64,000 nucleotides of DNA from Epiperipatus broadwayi (GCA_028023455.1 JAQFVV010012507.1:2245456-2309455), one strand, 5' to 3'. Positions 25,980 to 38,132 are shown, counted from the first letter of the stretch. Notes: generated from the sequence alone by a model not told the origin. Numbers and translations: made by a program.

Positions 25980-26430
25980 GAAATTATTTCTGTAATTGCT
26001 GCTACTATCACTGTTTCATGAGTTGGGGAACAGCAGATCATCATCAGAGGACTTCATTAACATGATCTTGGCTCCTGTAGATCACTAAGCCGACTAGTAC
26101 TTTTAACAGACTATCACCATCTTATTATTACTTTGAGTGCCTCAAGAGATTCTTAGAGGGTTGTGTTATAAAGACGATAGACTGTAGTGAAGGTAAAGTG
26201 AATTAATATCTTACTTAAACTGTATAAACATTATTTGCTATTCGGTAAATTAACCTGTGAATTAGGCTCACTCAAATCCAGCTTTCTATTTATGTTAAAG
26301 ATCCCTATAGTAATTCATTTTCTTAATTATTAATAAATATATATGTGCTGTTATCTGTCAAGTTTATTGTATATTTGTTTGTTGGATGCCCAGTCATAGT
26401 TGGGGACACTGCACCTATCAATGCACCAAC
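25980..26430 (+). other. Possible 3' LTR of the gypsy element (unproven)
   Basis: Downstream of pol, this non-coding stretch is less AT-rich, contains AATAAATATATATGTGCTG near 26333 and ends with CAGTCATAGTTGGGGACAC. That ending resembles an LTR edge followed by a primer-binding-like sequence. No second copy was found in the window, so this is position-based inference only. Confidence 0.2.
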
Positions 26431-27030
26431 ATTTCTACATTAATTTTGGCCAGAGTAAGAAAATGGCATATCTTACCTTGCCTTCAAATAATGGACTAGT
26501 TCAAATTTCATCTTATTGGATTGAGCATTTATTGTCATGATCTCATCTGTATACAGATAGATAACGCTTAGCCAATGGCAAGAATGGGTCAATAAGCAAT
26601 GATGTTCACGTGAATTCAAATGTTTACATTAAGGATGGGGATGTGGCAATAAATTGTCAGTATTTTTTGAAGATAGGGTCAGAGAACTAATTTAAAAAGC
26701 TGAAAGACAGAATGCACATTCTCTAGATCAAAGCTAAATTGTTGATGTAACAAGATAAGTCCATGTTTAGGACTGGAAGTTATTAGTACCAAACATAAGC
26801 ATGAAGCAAGCTGCTATAGTATAGCTGGAAGTGTCACCAGACCTGCTCACAAGAAAGGCTGCCAAGATACAGCTGAAAGTGATAGAAAACTTATAAGGGC
26901 ATTTCCAATCCCTTTTTTTTGTAGTCCACCCTAGAACTGGGAACTATAATTCACCAAACAATATTAGTTGGAGCATAGTCATTGTGAAATATATTGTAAA
27001 TATGAGAGTATATTTGTTTTCTATATTAGT
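26431..27030. other. Non-coding, possibly retroelement-derived
   Basis: Less AT-rich than typical for the window, and stops occur in all frames. It could be gag-like sequence of a second gypsy copy, but no zinc knuckle or other signature could be read. Confidence 0.25.
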
Positions 27031-27032
27031 TA

Positions 27033-27172
27033 ATAAATATAGTTATAACATATTTACATTTGTTTGTGTTTATATATATATATACCAAACTAAAACAGTT
27101 ATATAAATATAGTTATAACATATTTACATTTGTTTGTGTTTATATATATATATACCAAACTAAAACATACAT
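27033..27172 (+). repeat. Tandem duplication of a 70-bp unit
   Basis: The unit beginning ATAAATATAGTTATAACATA and ending CCAAACTAAAACA is present twice with period exactly 70, the second copy being almost identical. Each unit contains a TA run. Confidence 0.95.
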
Positions 27173-28100
27173 ATAAAGTGATATATCCATATTATATTTA
27201 TTGTGAAACACTGATTCAAATACAAGCTCATATTTTTTCTAACTGCTTTCAAAGTATAAATAAACAGCAATCTGTCTGGTTGTAAGCATTTAAATATTTT
27301 TTGGATGATATAACTTCAATAAGGTATTGTCCTTGTGTTCAATGTATATAATTATACTAATTTAATGTTTTAAGTAATACATATATATGATCAATAAATA
27401 TCGGTTTTTTTCTTCTAAATAATAACTAGAAATCAAATTCCTTGGATTTTTTTTTACATCTCTCATAAATAATATACTTAATTTGATGATAGCATTGTTT
27501 TTGTTATTATTGAAGTTAATACAATATCCTATTAAGCTCATCAATAAGTAATTCAAAAATAAGTTATTGCTCATTTAATTTTCATGTTTAGTTTTATTAT
27601 TTATAATCTTTTAAATATATATTTCGTGGTTAAATGTCATTTGTATAATAATTTCAAAGATTAGATTACGTTTCGTTTGACATAGAAGTACTTCTTACAA
27701 TAAGTTTTAAGTGAATTATTTATTAATTTTTCAAAAAATATATATGTAGTTTCACATTGCAATATTGTATCTCTAGAGTTCTAGGTATTAGATGGCAACC
27801 ATTGTTTTTACTTAATCTTCTCATTCTGACCTATAATTGAAATTAATTATAATACATGGAAGAAATTTTTATTTTTTATTTTTTATAAAAATGATCAAAT
27901 AGAGTAATTTATAAACAAAGTTAAGCAATATTCAAATGATAAGATTCCTTACCTACATTTAGGTATTCCACTTTAATCAGATAATATTTAAAGAAAAAAA
28001 AATTCTTTTTATGATGAATAACACATATATAATTATTTCTATTTTGTTACTTTTTTTTCAAATTTGAAATTAATTTATATTTTAATAAATTTATTTCCAT
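27173..28100. other. AT-rich DNA without recognised gene
   Basis: The minus-strand open frame at 27362-27574 has low-complexity Asn/Ile/Leu composition and no support. Confidence 0.5.
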
Positions 28101-28102
28101 TA

Positions 28103-29069
28103 TCTATTATATATAAATCTGAAAGTTTGTTTGTTACTTAACCACTCCACAAATATTGCTCCAATCTTCATTAATCTTGTAGGATTTTCTCTCTCGCTCT
28201 CTCTCTTTTAGAGAATTAAATAACTATTAATTTCCACTCAATGACATTTAATTATTTGAAAAAATTGGGAAATTTATTCTCACCATGAGCAAAGCCATGG
28301 ATACTAACAATGATCTTTAGAAGGAATTTTTCTTCTAAAAGTAATATTTTCAATCAGTGAAAAAAGAATTGTGTGTTCTAAGAAGATTGGGACAATATTT
28401 GTGGAAGAATTAAGTAACAAACAAAAATTTTAATGTGTACATATATAAATCATAAAAATATGAAGAATTATTTGAAATGTTATAAAGCACTTAATTTATT
28501 ATTCACACTATTATGATCTTTAAAGTAACTAATTTAGAAAAAACTGTGTCTGAGGGATTTATTATCTCTCTAAATTTGATAAATATATTTAAGGAATTAC
28601 ATACAAAAGTGAGTATCAGAATAGGTGCTGTAGTATAATTAATTTTAATTCATGTATTTCAATAAGGATTAAATGATTTGCAGTCAATAACTAGAATAAA
28701 TACTAGCAAATAATTTAGGGATAGTCAAATTAAAAATGCCCCATTGTGTTTAAATTACTAGTAATTTTTTAGCGTTTATCCTTTCATTTATTCTTATATA
28801 TATATATAAATATGTTAAAATGAAGATTTGCACGGGTTCAATATATAAAATACATATTTTGTGGGTTCATCCGTGTTAAAAACTTTTAATATTAATATAC
28901 TGACGTTTCGACTTGGTCACACAAGTCATCCACAGAGTTATAAAAGATAGAAAGATGGTTGTAGAGGCGCTACAATCACTGATTTGAATAAAACGTTATA
29001 TATATATAAATAAGATTTTTGCTTTAGGTAATTTTTTTCTATTGCAAGCAAAGTCATGGTGACAGCTAG
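28103..29069 (+). mobile_element. Helitron-like non-autonomous element
   Basis: The proposed 5' end is TCTATTATATATAAATCTG followed by AAAGTTTGTTTGTT, a form common at Helitron 5' ends. The proposed 3' end is GCAAAGTCATGGTGACAGCTAG then T, with a short hairpin GTCA-TGG-TGAC two bases before CTAG. Insertion would be between A and T, as for Helitrons. A second, decayed 3'-end-like sequence (GCAAAGCCATGGATACTAAC) occurs at about 28288-28309, suggesting a short element ended there or that two copies are joined. No Rep/helicase coding is present. Confidence 0.5.
28830..28990 (-). mobile_element. Penelope-type terminal fragment with hammerhead-like core
   Basis: On the minus strand, 28937-28898 reads GTGGATGACTTG...CAAGTCGAAACGTCA. 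This keeps the hammerhead pieces GATGA, a stem II (ACTTG/CAAGT) with a six-base loop, and CGAAAC. The first core bases are TG where CT is expected, so activity is doubtful. Hammerhead motifs are known from the terminal repeats of Penelope-like retroelements. No RT or GIY-YIG coding is nearby. Confidence 0.45.
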
Positions 29070-29352
29070 TATATGTATAAATCATTTTAAAGGAAATTGC
29101 TTGTATATGCTAGCTTATTTCAAGAAAGATTTAAAAAGTGAAGTCTATACAGATCTACTTTGGTGTAAGAAAGAAGTTTATATGTTTTTGGGGTCAGTTG
29201 TCTATGATATAATTGTTAACTCTTCAACAAAAAGAGGGTACCAGAATATTTTATTGTCTTTGATAAAAAAAATCAGTATACGGGAGTATGAAATTGAAAC
29301 AAGACATGGCAAAACAGATAATTTTTTCATTGGTAAAAAAAGAAATAGATAG
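29056..29352 (+). pseudogene. 98-codon open frame, weak piggyBac-like C-terminal block
   Basis: The frame starts at the right edge of the Helitron-like element and has mixed composition unlike random AT-rich frames. WCKKEVYMFLGSVVYDIIVN recalls the conserved W-KK-FF-LLD---VN segment of piggyBac transposases, followed by a Leu/Ile-rich stretch. The match is short and unsupported by catalytic Asp motifs. It may be a fragment of a decayed transposase or chance. Confidence 0.25.
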
Positions 29353-29359
29353 AACTCAT

Positions 29360-30850
29360 ATTTTTTTTACTGCATATCTATTTTGTACACCTTATATACA
29401 ATGAACAAAGTTAGGTGTTAGTTCTAAAGCTGTGGATGGAAGTACCATTGTCATCATCATCATCATCATGTTTTTAAATCAATGATGTAGATGTGTTTAA
29501 TGGCCATAGAGAAATAATAATTTTCACTGTATTTGGTTTATCATTTGTCAGTCACTATAAGATCATAACCACCATCCCAATCGACCAACATCATCCAAGG
29601 ATGAGTGAATTGGATGAGTGAATTGCCACATAAATCTATAGTCGTTGATATGAGCTAGCAAGATTTATGAAAATGTTAAAATGCATTTATAATATTAAAA
29701 TCTAAGTGATAATCTTTGTTTGATGAATTTTATATCCACAACTAAAGCATAAGGATGTTTTTGTGTTTTCCTTCATATTAGGTTTTAAAATCCTACATTG
29801 TGTTATAAATAAGCTACCAAATGGGTTCAAACCCAGTACATTTGAAATGGATATAGAGAATAACTTTGCTAGGTTCAGATAACCTAGTGGCACCCTGATA
29901 GACCATATTCACATAGTATTCACTTAATAAGATAAACTAGAAATAAAAAGTGGGTAAAATACTGTTGGATTTATTTTGAAATATTTTTATTAAATGTACT
30001 CACCCACTAGTTGATACCTTTTTAATAAGATTTCGTTACAATATGTATGTGTGTATATAATTTTGATATTAATATTTTAGGAATTACTTTTATGAATTCA
30101 ATTATATATAGTATTTTAGCAGCAAATCTATAGCAACACATACATCTCTTCGAAGTTTCATTCAGTGATAAAGTCGCCGATTCAAGATCAGCTTTTAGTA
30201 TCAGCTCTGATCTGTCACTTCAGGTTTTTAAATGTCAAATGTTATTACTTACTTTTATTTAGGTTATATATATATCTTATTAACACATGTAAAGAACATA
30301 GTATTGATTGAAATGATATTAATAATTCTAGCAGGATGATTTATATACAGTTATGTGTTCCTCTTAGTTGCATACCATGTTTAAATAAATAACTCTTTGA
30401 GAAAAATCACATTTATCAAGATAAGGGAAAAAACACATCTAATATGATATAATCATTAATTAGTTTAGTAACAGTTTTTTATTTTAAATACAAACAATTT
30501 CAAGATTCGACTATATATTTTGAATAGTATTTAATAGTATTTTTCATGAATTGTATTATTATTATAGTGTTTTTTTAAATTGTCATACATAAATATGTAA
30601 AGCTTGCTTCATTTATATTAAAGAATGTTTCATGTACTGCCTTCCAGCAGAATTAATAATTAAATCAGCATTTTTGAGTGAGATTAAATAACAAGTCGTT
30701 CAGTGTCATTCTTTCTAGTTCGGAGAAATAAGAAAGTTATTATTTTTTCCCATCGCTTTCATTTTATATAAAATGTAAGTAATTATTGTAAAAAATAAAA
30801 TAATATAAAGTACAAAAACTTTTTTTATAAATTTTATTATTTGATTTTAT
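29360..30850. other. Probable intron or intergenic DNA upstream of the PDZ exon
   Basis: A (CAT)n patch lies at 29449-29469. The motif at 29869-29896 repeats that of 6387-6414. At 30121-30224 an AG-to-GT bounded 104-base segment is open in one frame (QQIYSNTYISSKFHSV...) but has no recognised domain, and I do not call it an exon. Confidence 0.45.
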
Positions 30851-30937
30851 AGATACATTGTTTTATAATCATATTTTCCGTTATATAGTTTTGTATATAT
30901 CAATATTTTTTATCACACATGTTTGTATAATCTTATA

Positions 30938-30954
30938 TATATATATATTTACAG
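30938..30954 (+). promoter_or_regulatory. Splice acceptor of the PDZ exon
   Basis: A T/A-rich tract (tatatatatatttacag) ends in CAG directly before the codon split that opens the GDRI strand of the PDZ domain. Protein similarity begins exactly here, and the upstream part of the open frame (30858-30954) is hydrophobic low-complexity intron translation. Confidence 0.7.
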
Positions 30955-31798
30955 GTGATCGGATTATTGCTATTAATGGCCAAAGAATTGAAGGAATGCC
31001 TCACGATGATGCTGTGGAAATGATTCGTAAAGCTCCGCAGACTGTGGAGTTTCTTATTGCTCAACCGAAATATAAAATCAGTGATAAGTCATTCTTATAT
31101 AATGGTCTGGCAGCTCAGGATGATAGTGATTCTCAGTCAGAAATTGACAACAATCAAAAGTATACTTTAGATCAAAGTTCTAAAGTGTTTGAAAACCCTT
31201 ATGACTTAGCTTTGCGTGAACCTTCTCCGTTTTCTTTGGAAAATGATAAAGATTTTTTAAATGCAAGAAACAGTGAACGGGTAGTGGTTGGAGAAGAAGA
31301 TGATAAAATATCATTTTCTACTTTATCAGAAAGCAGCTTGTGTGGAAATAATCGAGTAAACCAACATACTTTGCAAGCTGTTGTCCATAGTGAAGAAGGT
31401 GGAAATACTCTACGTTGTGCCAAAGCAGCTATTGCTACTCTTGAAGCAGCTATATCCCAGTATGATTCTCAACTTTCTGATGATTCTAAAGATGAATCAT
31501 TATATTCACCAAAAGAAAACAAAAATACTTGGTCAAAAAATAATAAAAAAAGTGAAAATTCACAAGCATCAAATAGTTTAGCTAAAAATTACTTAAGTGT
31601 TGATCATCCCATAGAACAGAATAAGTCTATTATAGAGTCTGAACAATCTATTGCTGATGTTATTACTGATCAGTCAGAAATCATGGGGTCCTCTTTCAAA
31701 AAAGCTTTTATTGATAAAAACGAAATTATTGATGTAGTACATGAAAATGTCAAGGAAGAAGATTCACTGGATTATATCAGTCCTGTTAATAATGAAAG
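30955..31798 (+). CDS. PDZ-domain protein, internal exon (partial gene)
   Basis: This is one exon of a larger host gene. A pyrimidine/AT tract ending in ACAG gives the acceptor just before 30955, and the reading frame then stays open for about 280 codons to a likely donor AG|GTATCA at 31798/31799. The first ~40 residues read GDRIIAINGQRIEGM, then DDAVEMIRKAP and VEFLIAQP. These are the second half of a PDZ fold: the GDRI-x-x-INGQ strand, the helix B segment and the last strand. The carboxylate-binding GLGF loop is absent and must lie in an upstream exon, as expected for a phase-1 intron splitting a PDZ domain. The remainder is acidic and rich in Ser, Asn, Asp and Glu with no recognised domain. 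PDZ proteins scaffold membrane or junction complexes; which one this is cannot be told. The open frame continues to 31826, but that end is probably intron. No partner exon was located. Confidence 0.8.
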
Positions 31799-34790
31799 GT
31801 ATCAACTAACATCTTATTTCTTTTAAACTAAAGCAAAACTAAAGAAAAGGGGCTAATATTGATATCTAACAATTGCTTCTAGAAGAACTAACAATTTTTT
31901 TTTTATTTCGATTAAATTTATGTACAATATTGTTTGTTTATGTTTTAGCAATAGTCTTGGTGATACTAATTTTGCCTTAAATATATTTAAGCATCTTCTA
32001 TAGGGATTGGTATACTGATATTTACACACACATATACATATATAAGTATATTTTTAGACCAATGACTTCCAAGTTGTGAATTAAATATTTATAATCATGG
32101 ATATAGTTAATAAAATCCAATCGAAGGTGCATGTGTATATATATGTTTTAAAAAATTCTATGATTTTTATGTTAGTTTTTTTTTTTTTTTTTAGATTTTT
32201 TAAAAAAAATAAATAAATAAAATTTATTTTAAAATTAATTATCATAAAAATTTTTTCTCCTTCAGTTTAAATTTTAAAAGAAATGCATTTAAAATATAAA
32301 TATAATGAACTGATTAAATCAGAAATTAAAAACTTATACTATATAAATGCTTAATTTAGTCAGTCTTAAACAACAAAATATTTCTTTTAAAGTTTTTTTT
32401 TTTTTAAAAATATATATATATTTGGCAATGGAAAGCAACCTAATTGCTCTAATTAATTAAAAAAAAAAATTAAAATTATGATGTTGTTATGTTTATAAGA
32501 TGTATACGTAGCGCATTTGTTTGTCATTGCCACATAGATTCAAATTTAGATGAAGTAAAATTTGAAAATTGTTTCAGGGTTTAACGAAGCTTAGGATTTA
32601 TCTATCATGGTAACTGGACCATAGCCAATCCAACTAAGCCATGTAATTAGGAATTAGTAAAACAATATCAAATTATTTTTTGCTAGAGGGCAAAAATCTC
32701 AGGTTAATCTAGAATGGACAAATGAATTTTGATGGTTGGCTATAAAAATAAAAAAATATGACTTTATTATGGTATTGCCGTTGCTGTTTGGGGGAGGGTG
32801 TCATACATCTACGACTAGCGTTATCTTTTTTTTTTTAATATTATTATTAAATTAAAGAATTGAAAACTGTTTATAAAGTAGTTTAAATTAATTTATTTTC
32901 TTGTAGTAACACTATCTTTTGTAAATTATGTGTAAAACTTTATAACCAAATATTTATGCCTGTTAATTAAAATATTAATAATCTTAAATAGAATGAAAAG
33001 TCAAGTTTTTTTTTTTAATTCTATTGCGGAACCTATTCATTTTTTCTAAATCTATGTATACTCGGGTAAGCAGATATGTACTGTATATTATTAAGCTAAA
33101 TCTTAATTTATTGTTTTACTTTGTATTAAAATAGCCGTATTTTATGTATGTTTTTATATGTTTAAGAACAGACAGTTAAGGAATTTATATGTTTAATGAT
33201 TAAAAATGCACATAAATTTATTTTCAAGGCTGTCGTTCTTAAGTCAAGAACCCAGCAAAGTAAATTATTATAAAAAATTAAATATTTTATTAAGAATTAC
33301 ACCTGTTATATTATTACGTGATTACATTGTTATTTATATATGCATATGTGGATTTGCGTGCATTATATATATATATTAAAACAAGTTTATTATAATTGAA
33401 AATTTTACTCAAGATAAATAGATAATAAATTTACTTTTTTTTTTTTTTCACATGTATACATTTGAAATTTTAAAAAAGGCTTTGGGGAACATTGTGCAAG
33501 TCCTAATGACTGAGAGAAATTTCATGATCAAACCTAAACAGATCAAGTTGTAGTCTTTTAATTAAAAAAGTGACCCACAGATATCGAAAAGTCTGCACAG
33601 AAGTGAAGATTTTTTTTTTTTTTTGTAATAAAAAACATTTAATTTTTGATAGAATTTTATTTGTCCTTCACAGTTAAAATTGATTCTTGAGAGCTGTGAA
33701 ATGAGTAAAAAGATTGCTATATGTAATCGTTTTTATTTATTTCATTTGAGAGTTTAAGGTTCTTTCGTGAAAAGATAATTTGTCTTTTGCCATACTTGTC
33801 GCATAACCTTCAAGTGACTTGTCTTTTAATTATATTTTTATTTATTATTTAATATTCATATTTAATGCAGAGATTGTAAAGTGACAACACTCCCACTTTT
33901 AATTTCATTTTTCAACCATGGATACCTCTTCTATATATATAGCGCGTTTAGACTTTAACTCGTGAATCTTTAATCCAATTTAAAACTCTTCACAGTAAAC
34001 TAACTACGTTACCTTTTTGCATTAAAATATCAAATAATAAAAGTAAAAATATTTTTAAGGGTTTATATAAGATTATTTTAAATGTTAGTAATTGAAGTAA
34101 TAGACTCGTATTATGTAATGATAATAATTATCGATGATACGTCATTGTCTCTGTATGTAATACATACTGTGCTATAGTGTAGTTAATAATTATACTCTAT
34201 TGGAGGAAATACTGCACACTATTGAAAATGCATTCATCTTGAAATCAGATGTTACATATTTTTGTTCTCTCTCTTTATATATATATATATATATATGGAT
34301 TTCAATTTATTTTTATGCCATTGAGGTTTTTCTAATATTATATCTTATCAATTATCTTTTATTATGGCTTTAATAAAATAATACATTTATCAATGTAATT
34401 TTCGTTTTTTTGTATAATAACACAATCTTAATAGCTGCAAATTGGGGAAAGCTGACAAATAAATACTTTGTACAATCTAGTAGTTGTTTATTGTTGTTGT
34501 TGTTGCTCTCTACTCTGATCATGTTGTGTCTATATTCTCTTCATCTCTTTTCAAATATTACTTTTCAGCTTTAAATATTAAAGGCTTATAGTTTTTTTTA
34601 CTGCATTTTGCTTTATTTTTCTTTTCTAATTAGGGTGTTTTTTTAAATTATCTTTGTACAGCTGTTTAATTCTTCTATTTGGGTCTTATGGAGTTTCAGT
34701 TGTTTTAAGTGTAATATTGTGAAGTTCGTTTTTAAAACATTTTTATTGTAGGTTTCAGATAACTTTTCGCAATACTTTTATATATTTTTT
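31799..34790. other. Probable intron downstream of the PDZ exon
   Basis: AT-rich with poly-T runs and TA microsatellites (34275-34296). The segment 32500-32830 is less AT-rich and contains a B-box-like AGATTCAAATTT, possibly an old tRNA-derived SINE, but no A box could be confirmed. No further exon was recognised. Confidence 0.45.
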
Positions 34791-34797
34791 TGATATG

Positions 34798-37700
34798 TTG
34801 GATGACCTCTATTCGAATGCTTTTTACTTAATTTATTTAGCAGACATTGCTTTCTTTACTTCATCTTTATCATCATCAACCATCGGGATGAAGGTCTCTC
34901 CAAGTTCAATCCATCTTCTCTGATCTCTAGCGTCTCTTCTCCACATCATCCCTGCACACTTTCTTATTTCATCCATCCATCTCACCTTTGGTCTCTTTCT
35001 GTGTCTTTTCCAATCTCTTGGAATCCAGTTTAAGATTTCAATTATCCATCTATTATCATCTTTTCTAGCAATATGTCCAGCCCAACTCCACTTCAAACTT
35101 TTAATTTTTTCAATAATGTCAGTGACACCTATTTGTTTTTTTACCCATATATTGCATTTTCGATCTTTTCTGGTTACTCCCAATATGCATATCTCCATAC
35201 TTCTTTGAGTGGTTTGAAGGTTCTGTACTGCTCTTCTATTAAGTGTCCAAGTCTCAGATCCATAAGTAAGAACTGGTAAAACACATTTATTAAAAACCTT
35301 CCTCTCCAAACACAGAGGCATATTTTCTTTTATTATCAAGTTATTTCTACCAAAAACACTTCAACCAAGTTTAATTCTATGATTAATTTCATCCATTATG
35401 TTTTCATCTGTATTAATAATCTGACCAAGGTATTTATAACTGTTAACTTCTTCTAACTCATCATAATCAATCTTTATTTTCAAATTTTGAGAAAATCCAC
35501 TAACCATTACTTTAGTCTTTTTAACATTTATCTTTAGTCCTATTTTCCTACTTTCATCTGATAACTCTTGCAACATTTCCTGCATCTCTAAAGCATTATT
35601 TGGAAAAACAACTACATCATCTGCAAAATCTAAATGACTTAAATAATCTACATTTACTTTCATTCCTTTTAGTTCCCATTTTAATCCACAACATACTTCT
35701 TTCAGCACTGCTGTAAAACATTTTGGAGATATGGAGTCACCCTGTCTTAGACCCTTCTCAGTGTTGACTTTCTTAGTATCATTATGTAATCTAATTGTTG
35801 CTGTTGCATTTTTATAAATGTTCTTTAAAATATGACAATATCCTGGATCTACATATACATTGATGATCCAATGCTTTAATCACTGAAGAAATATTTATAG
35901 AATCAAATGCCTTTTCATAATCTACAAATCCAAAGCATAATGACAACTCATATTTATTTGTCCTTTTTATAACTTCTCTCAGTATCTGAATATGATCTAC
36001 TGTACTAAAACCAATTTAAAAAACAGCTTGTTCTCTTGCTTGGTGAAAATCCAATGTTCTCTGTAGACAAGTTGTAATTATCTTGGTAAAAAAATTATAT
36101 AAAACTGATAAAAGGTTGATAGGTCTGTAATTTCTAATATCCTCTTTATCACCTTTTTTAAATATTAGTATTAATACCGCATTCTTCTAATCATCTGGTA
36201 CATCTTTATCATTTAGACATTTGGTATATAACTTTGCAAATTTTTTTTTTATTTCTTCAACTGCTACTTTTAATATATCAATTATAATTCTGTCATTACC
36301 TGGAGTTTTTCCTTTTTTTACAAATTTAATTACATATCTCATTTCTTCATTGAAAATTCTGGGCAATTCAGAAGATATAATGGATATAGGAGTTACTTGC
36401 TCTTTATTACTATATAATTTTGGATAGAAATCTTCTACCCATTTCATGATGTCATCTCTCTTTTTAGAAATAATTGTATCTTTTTTCTTATTGCAGATAT
36501 AAATTTTCTACCAATACCAAAATGTTGTTTTACACTCTTGAGATTTTTTCTTCTCTTTTACAGCTTTTTTTCCTAGTTCACAGTTATACTTTCTTTTATC
36601 ATTTTTAACTCTTTCACACCATTTTATAAAATTCAAGATATTCAATCCTTTTTAATGGATCATTTTTTGTATATCTTTATATTCCTTCTTTTCTTCATAA
36701 ATTCTGTAGTCTCAGTAGAAATTTTATTGGTCAATTTCTGCTTTTTTCTGCCAGATATCTTTGTTGCAGTTTTTAAAAGTGTATCCGTTATTTTCATATT
36801 AATTTCATTCAAATCTGAATCATGTTCAAAATCTACTAATACTTGAAACCGATTTGTAAGTTCTAATTTAAATTCATTAGAATGTTTCTGAAGATTAATT
36901 TTTGTCTCCCTAGTTTTGTATTAACATGTATCTTACATCTTGCTAATCGATGATCACTTCCTGTGTTTAATTAAAAACATTACAATCTTGTAATATGTAT
37001 TTTCTGTTAGTCAAAATATAATCCAATTCTGCTGTACCTTCATTTGTATGCTTCCATGTCCATTTTCTTTTAACATTTTTCTCAAAAAAAGAGATCATAA
37101 TATAAAGTTTTTCTTTTTCTGCAAACTCCAACAGTTGTCCTCTTTTATTTCTATTACCATAACCAAAATTACCTACAGCACTTTCATCTTTCATTTGTTT
37201 ACCAATTCTAGCATTAAAGTCTCCCATAACAATATTAAAATGTTGTTTACTCTGATCAAAAGCTTTTTGTACATCCATATAAAAATCTTCTACTACTTCA
37301 TCACTATTGAGAACTTGTTGGGACATAAACATGAATTATCTATTTGGTATCTGCTATTAAGTTGTATAACTAATCATGTTCCGATACCCCATCAATCTTC
37401 ACAATGTTATTCTTCCACTCTTTATTTATAATGAATTCTACTCCACTTGTCTTTCCAATATTTGTGCCTTTATAGTAGAGTACATGTCCACTTTTTAAAT
37501 CAATTGTCTCTTCACATTTTCTTTTAACTTCACAAAGTCCAATCATGTCCCATTTAATATAAGACAGTTCTTCTAATTCTTGAAATCTTCCTTCACTTGA
37601 AAGTGATCTCCAGTTGTAAGTATCTAAATAAAAAGTTATCATCAAATGGCAGCCTGGATCCATAATCAGGGGATTCATAGCACCCTCCACTTTCAGCCAC

Positions 37701-37800
37701 CAACCACTGCCTTGGTTGGTGACTTTACAGCTTCCTGGGAATAAGGGCCATGATCTATTTTTGTCTGCCATGATTGTATATATGTATTGGAAAAATATTT
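34798..37800 (-). mobile_element. RTE-like non-LTR retrotransposon, nearly full length, broken
   Basis: Read on the minus strand. The endonuclease begins near 37660 (TYNWRSLSSEGRFQELEEL, then IKWDMIGLCEVKRK), continues with IVMGDFNARIG at 37230 and DYILTN near 37010, and a GSDHRLAR box near 36960. RT: VKKGKTPGNDRIIID near 36315, GFVDYEKAFDS near 35930 (first catalytic Asp), RQGDSISP near 35740, and LDFADDVVVF at 35635 (catalytic pair). KYLGQII follows near 35440. The C-terminal part, VLPVLTYGSETWTLNRR and GHIARKDDNRW near 35280-35050, is characteristic of RTE-type pols annotated as craniofacial development protein 2-like. Several stops and frameshifts (for example in 35710-36190) make it inactive. 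The 5' leader may extend to about 38070. Confidence 0.92.
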
Positions 37801-38076
37801 ATCATTTACACATACATTCATTCTGTCCTATCAGGCAACTGAGATGAAATATTGTGGTGTTTCTTGATCTTAAACTCGGAGGTAAAGTCAATAAACTCAC
37901 CTTGCTGGTTAATGCTTATTGGTGAGCAGCCCATCCATGTCCCTATACTATATGAATAATCACATAGTAATAACAGCTGCAACGAGAAGAACATATGAAG
38001 GGGAAATTATGATTTTGCCCTGCTGGGTTTCTTTAAGGCCTCCAAGAGGAATCAAGGGATCTTTCTCAATTTTTCT

Positions 38077-38132
38077 TTGGATGGCCTTCTCTACTCGAAT
38101 ACTTTGTACTTAATTTATTAAGCAGACACTGT
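38077..38132 (-). repeat. Copy of the RTE 3'-end sequence upstream of the element
   Basis: ATGGCC--CTACTCGAATACTTTG-ACTTAATTTATTAAGCAGACA matches 34801-34850, which spans the end of the RTE frame and its 3' untranslated region, in the same orientation. A truncated second RTE copy lying head-to-tail with the main one would explain it. Confidence 0.65.

Noticed and set aside
25980-26930. Possible second gypsy copy (LTR then gag) downstream of the pol
   Set aside because: No zinc knuckle or protease could be read and no repeated LTR was found; left as a low-confidence note only.
29449-29469. CAT repeat as a possible CRISPR or regulatory array
   Set aside because: It is a simple trinucleotide patch in eukaryotic DNA; there are no CRISPR features anywhere in the window.
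30121-30224. AG...GT bounded 104-base open segment upstream of the PDZ exon
   Set aside because: It does not encode the GLGF half of a PDZ domain and has no recognised domain; chance splice-like borders are common in such DNA.
32500-32830. Possible tRNA-derived SINE
   Set aside because: A B-box-like sequence is present but no convincing A box, tail or second copy.
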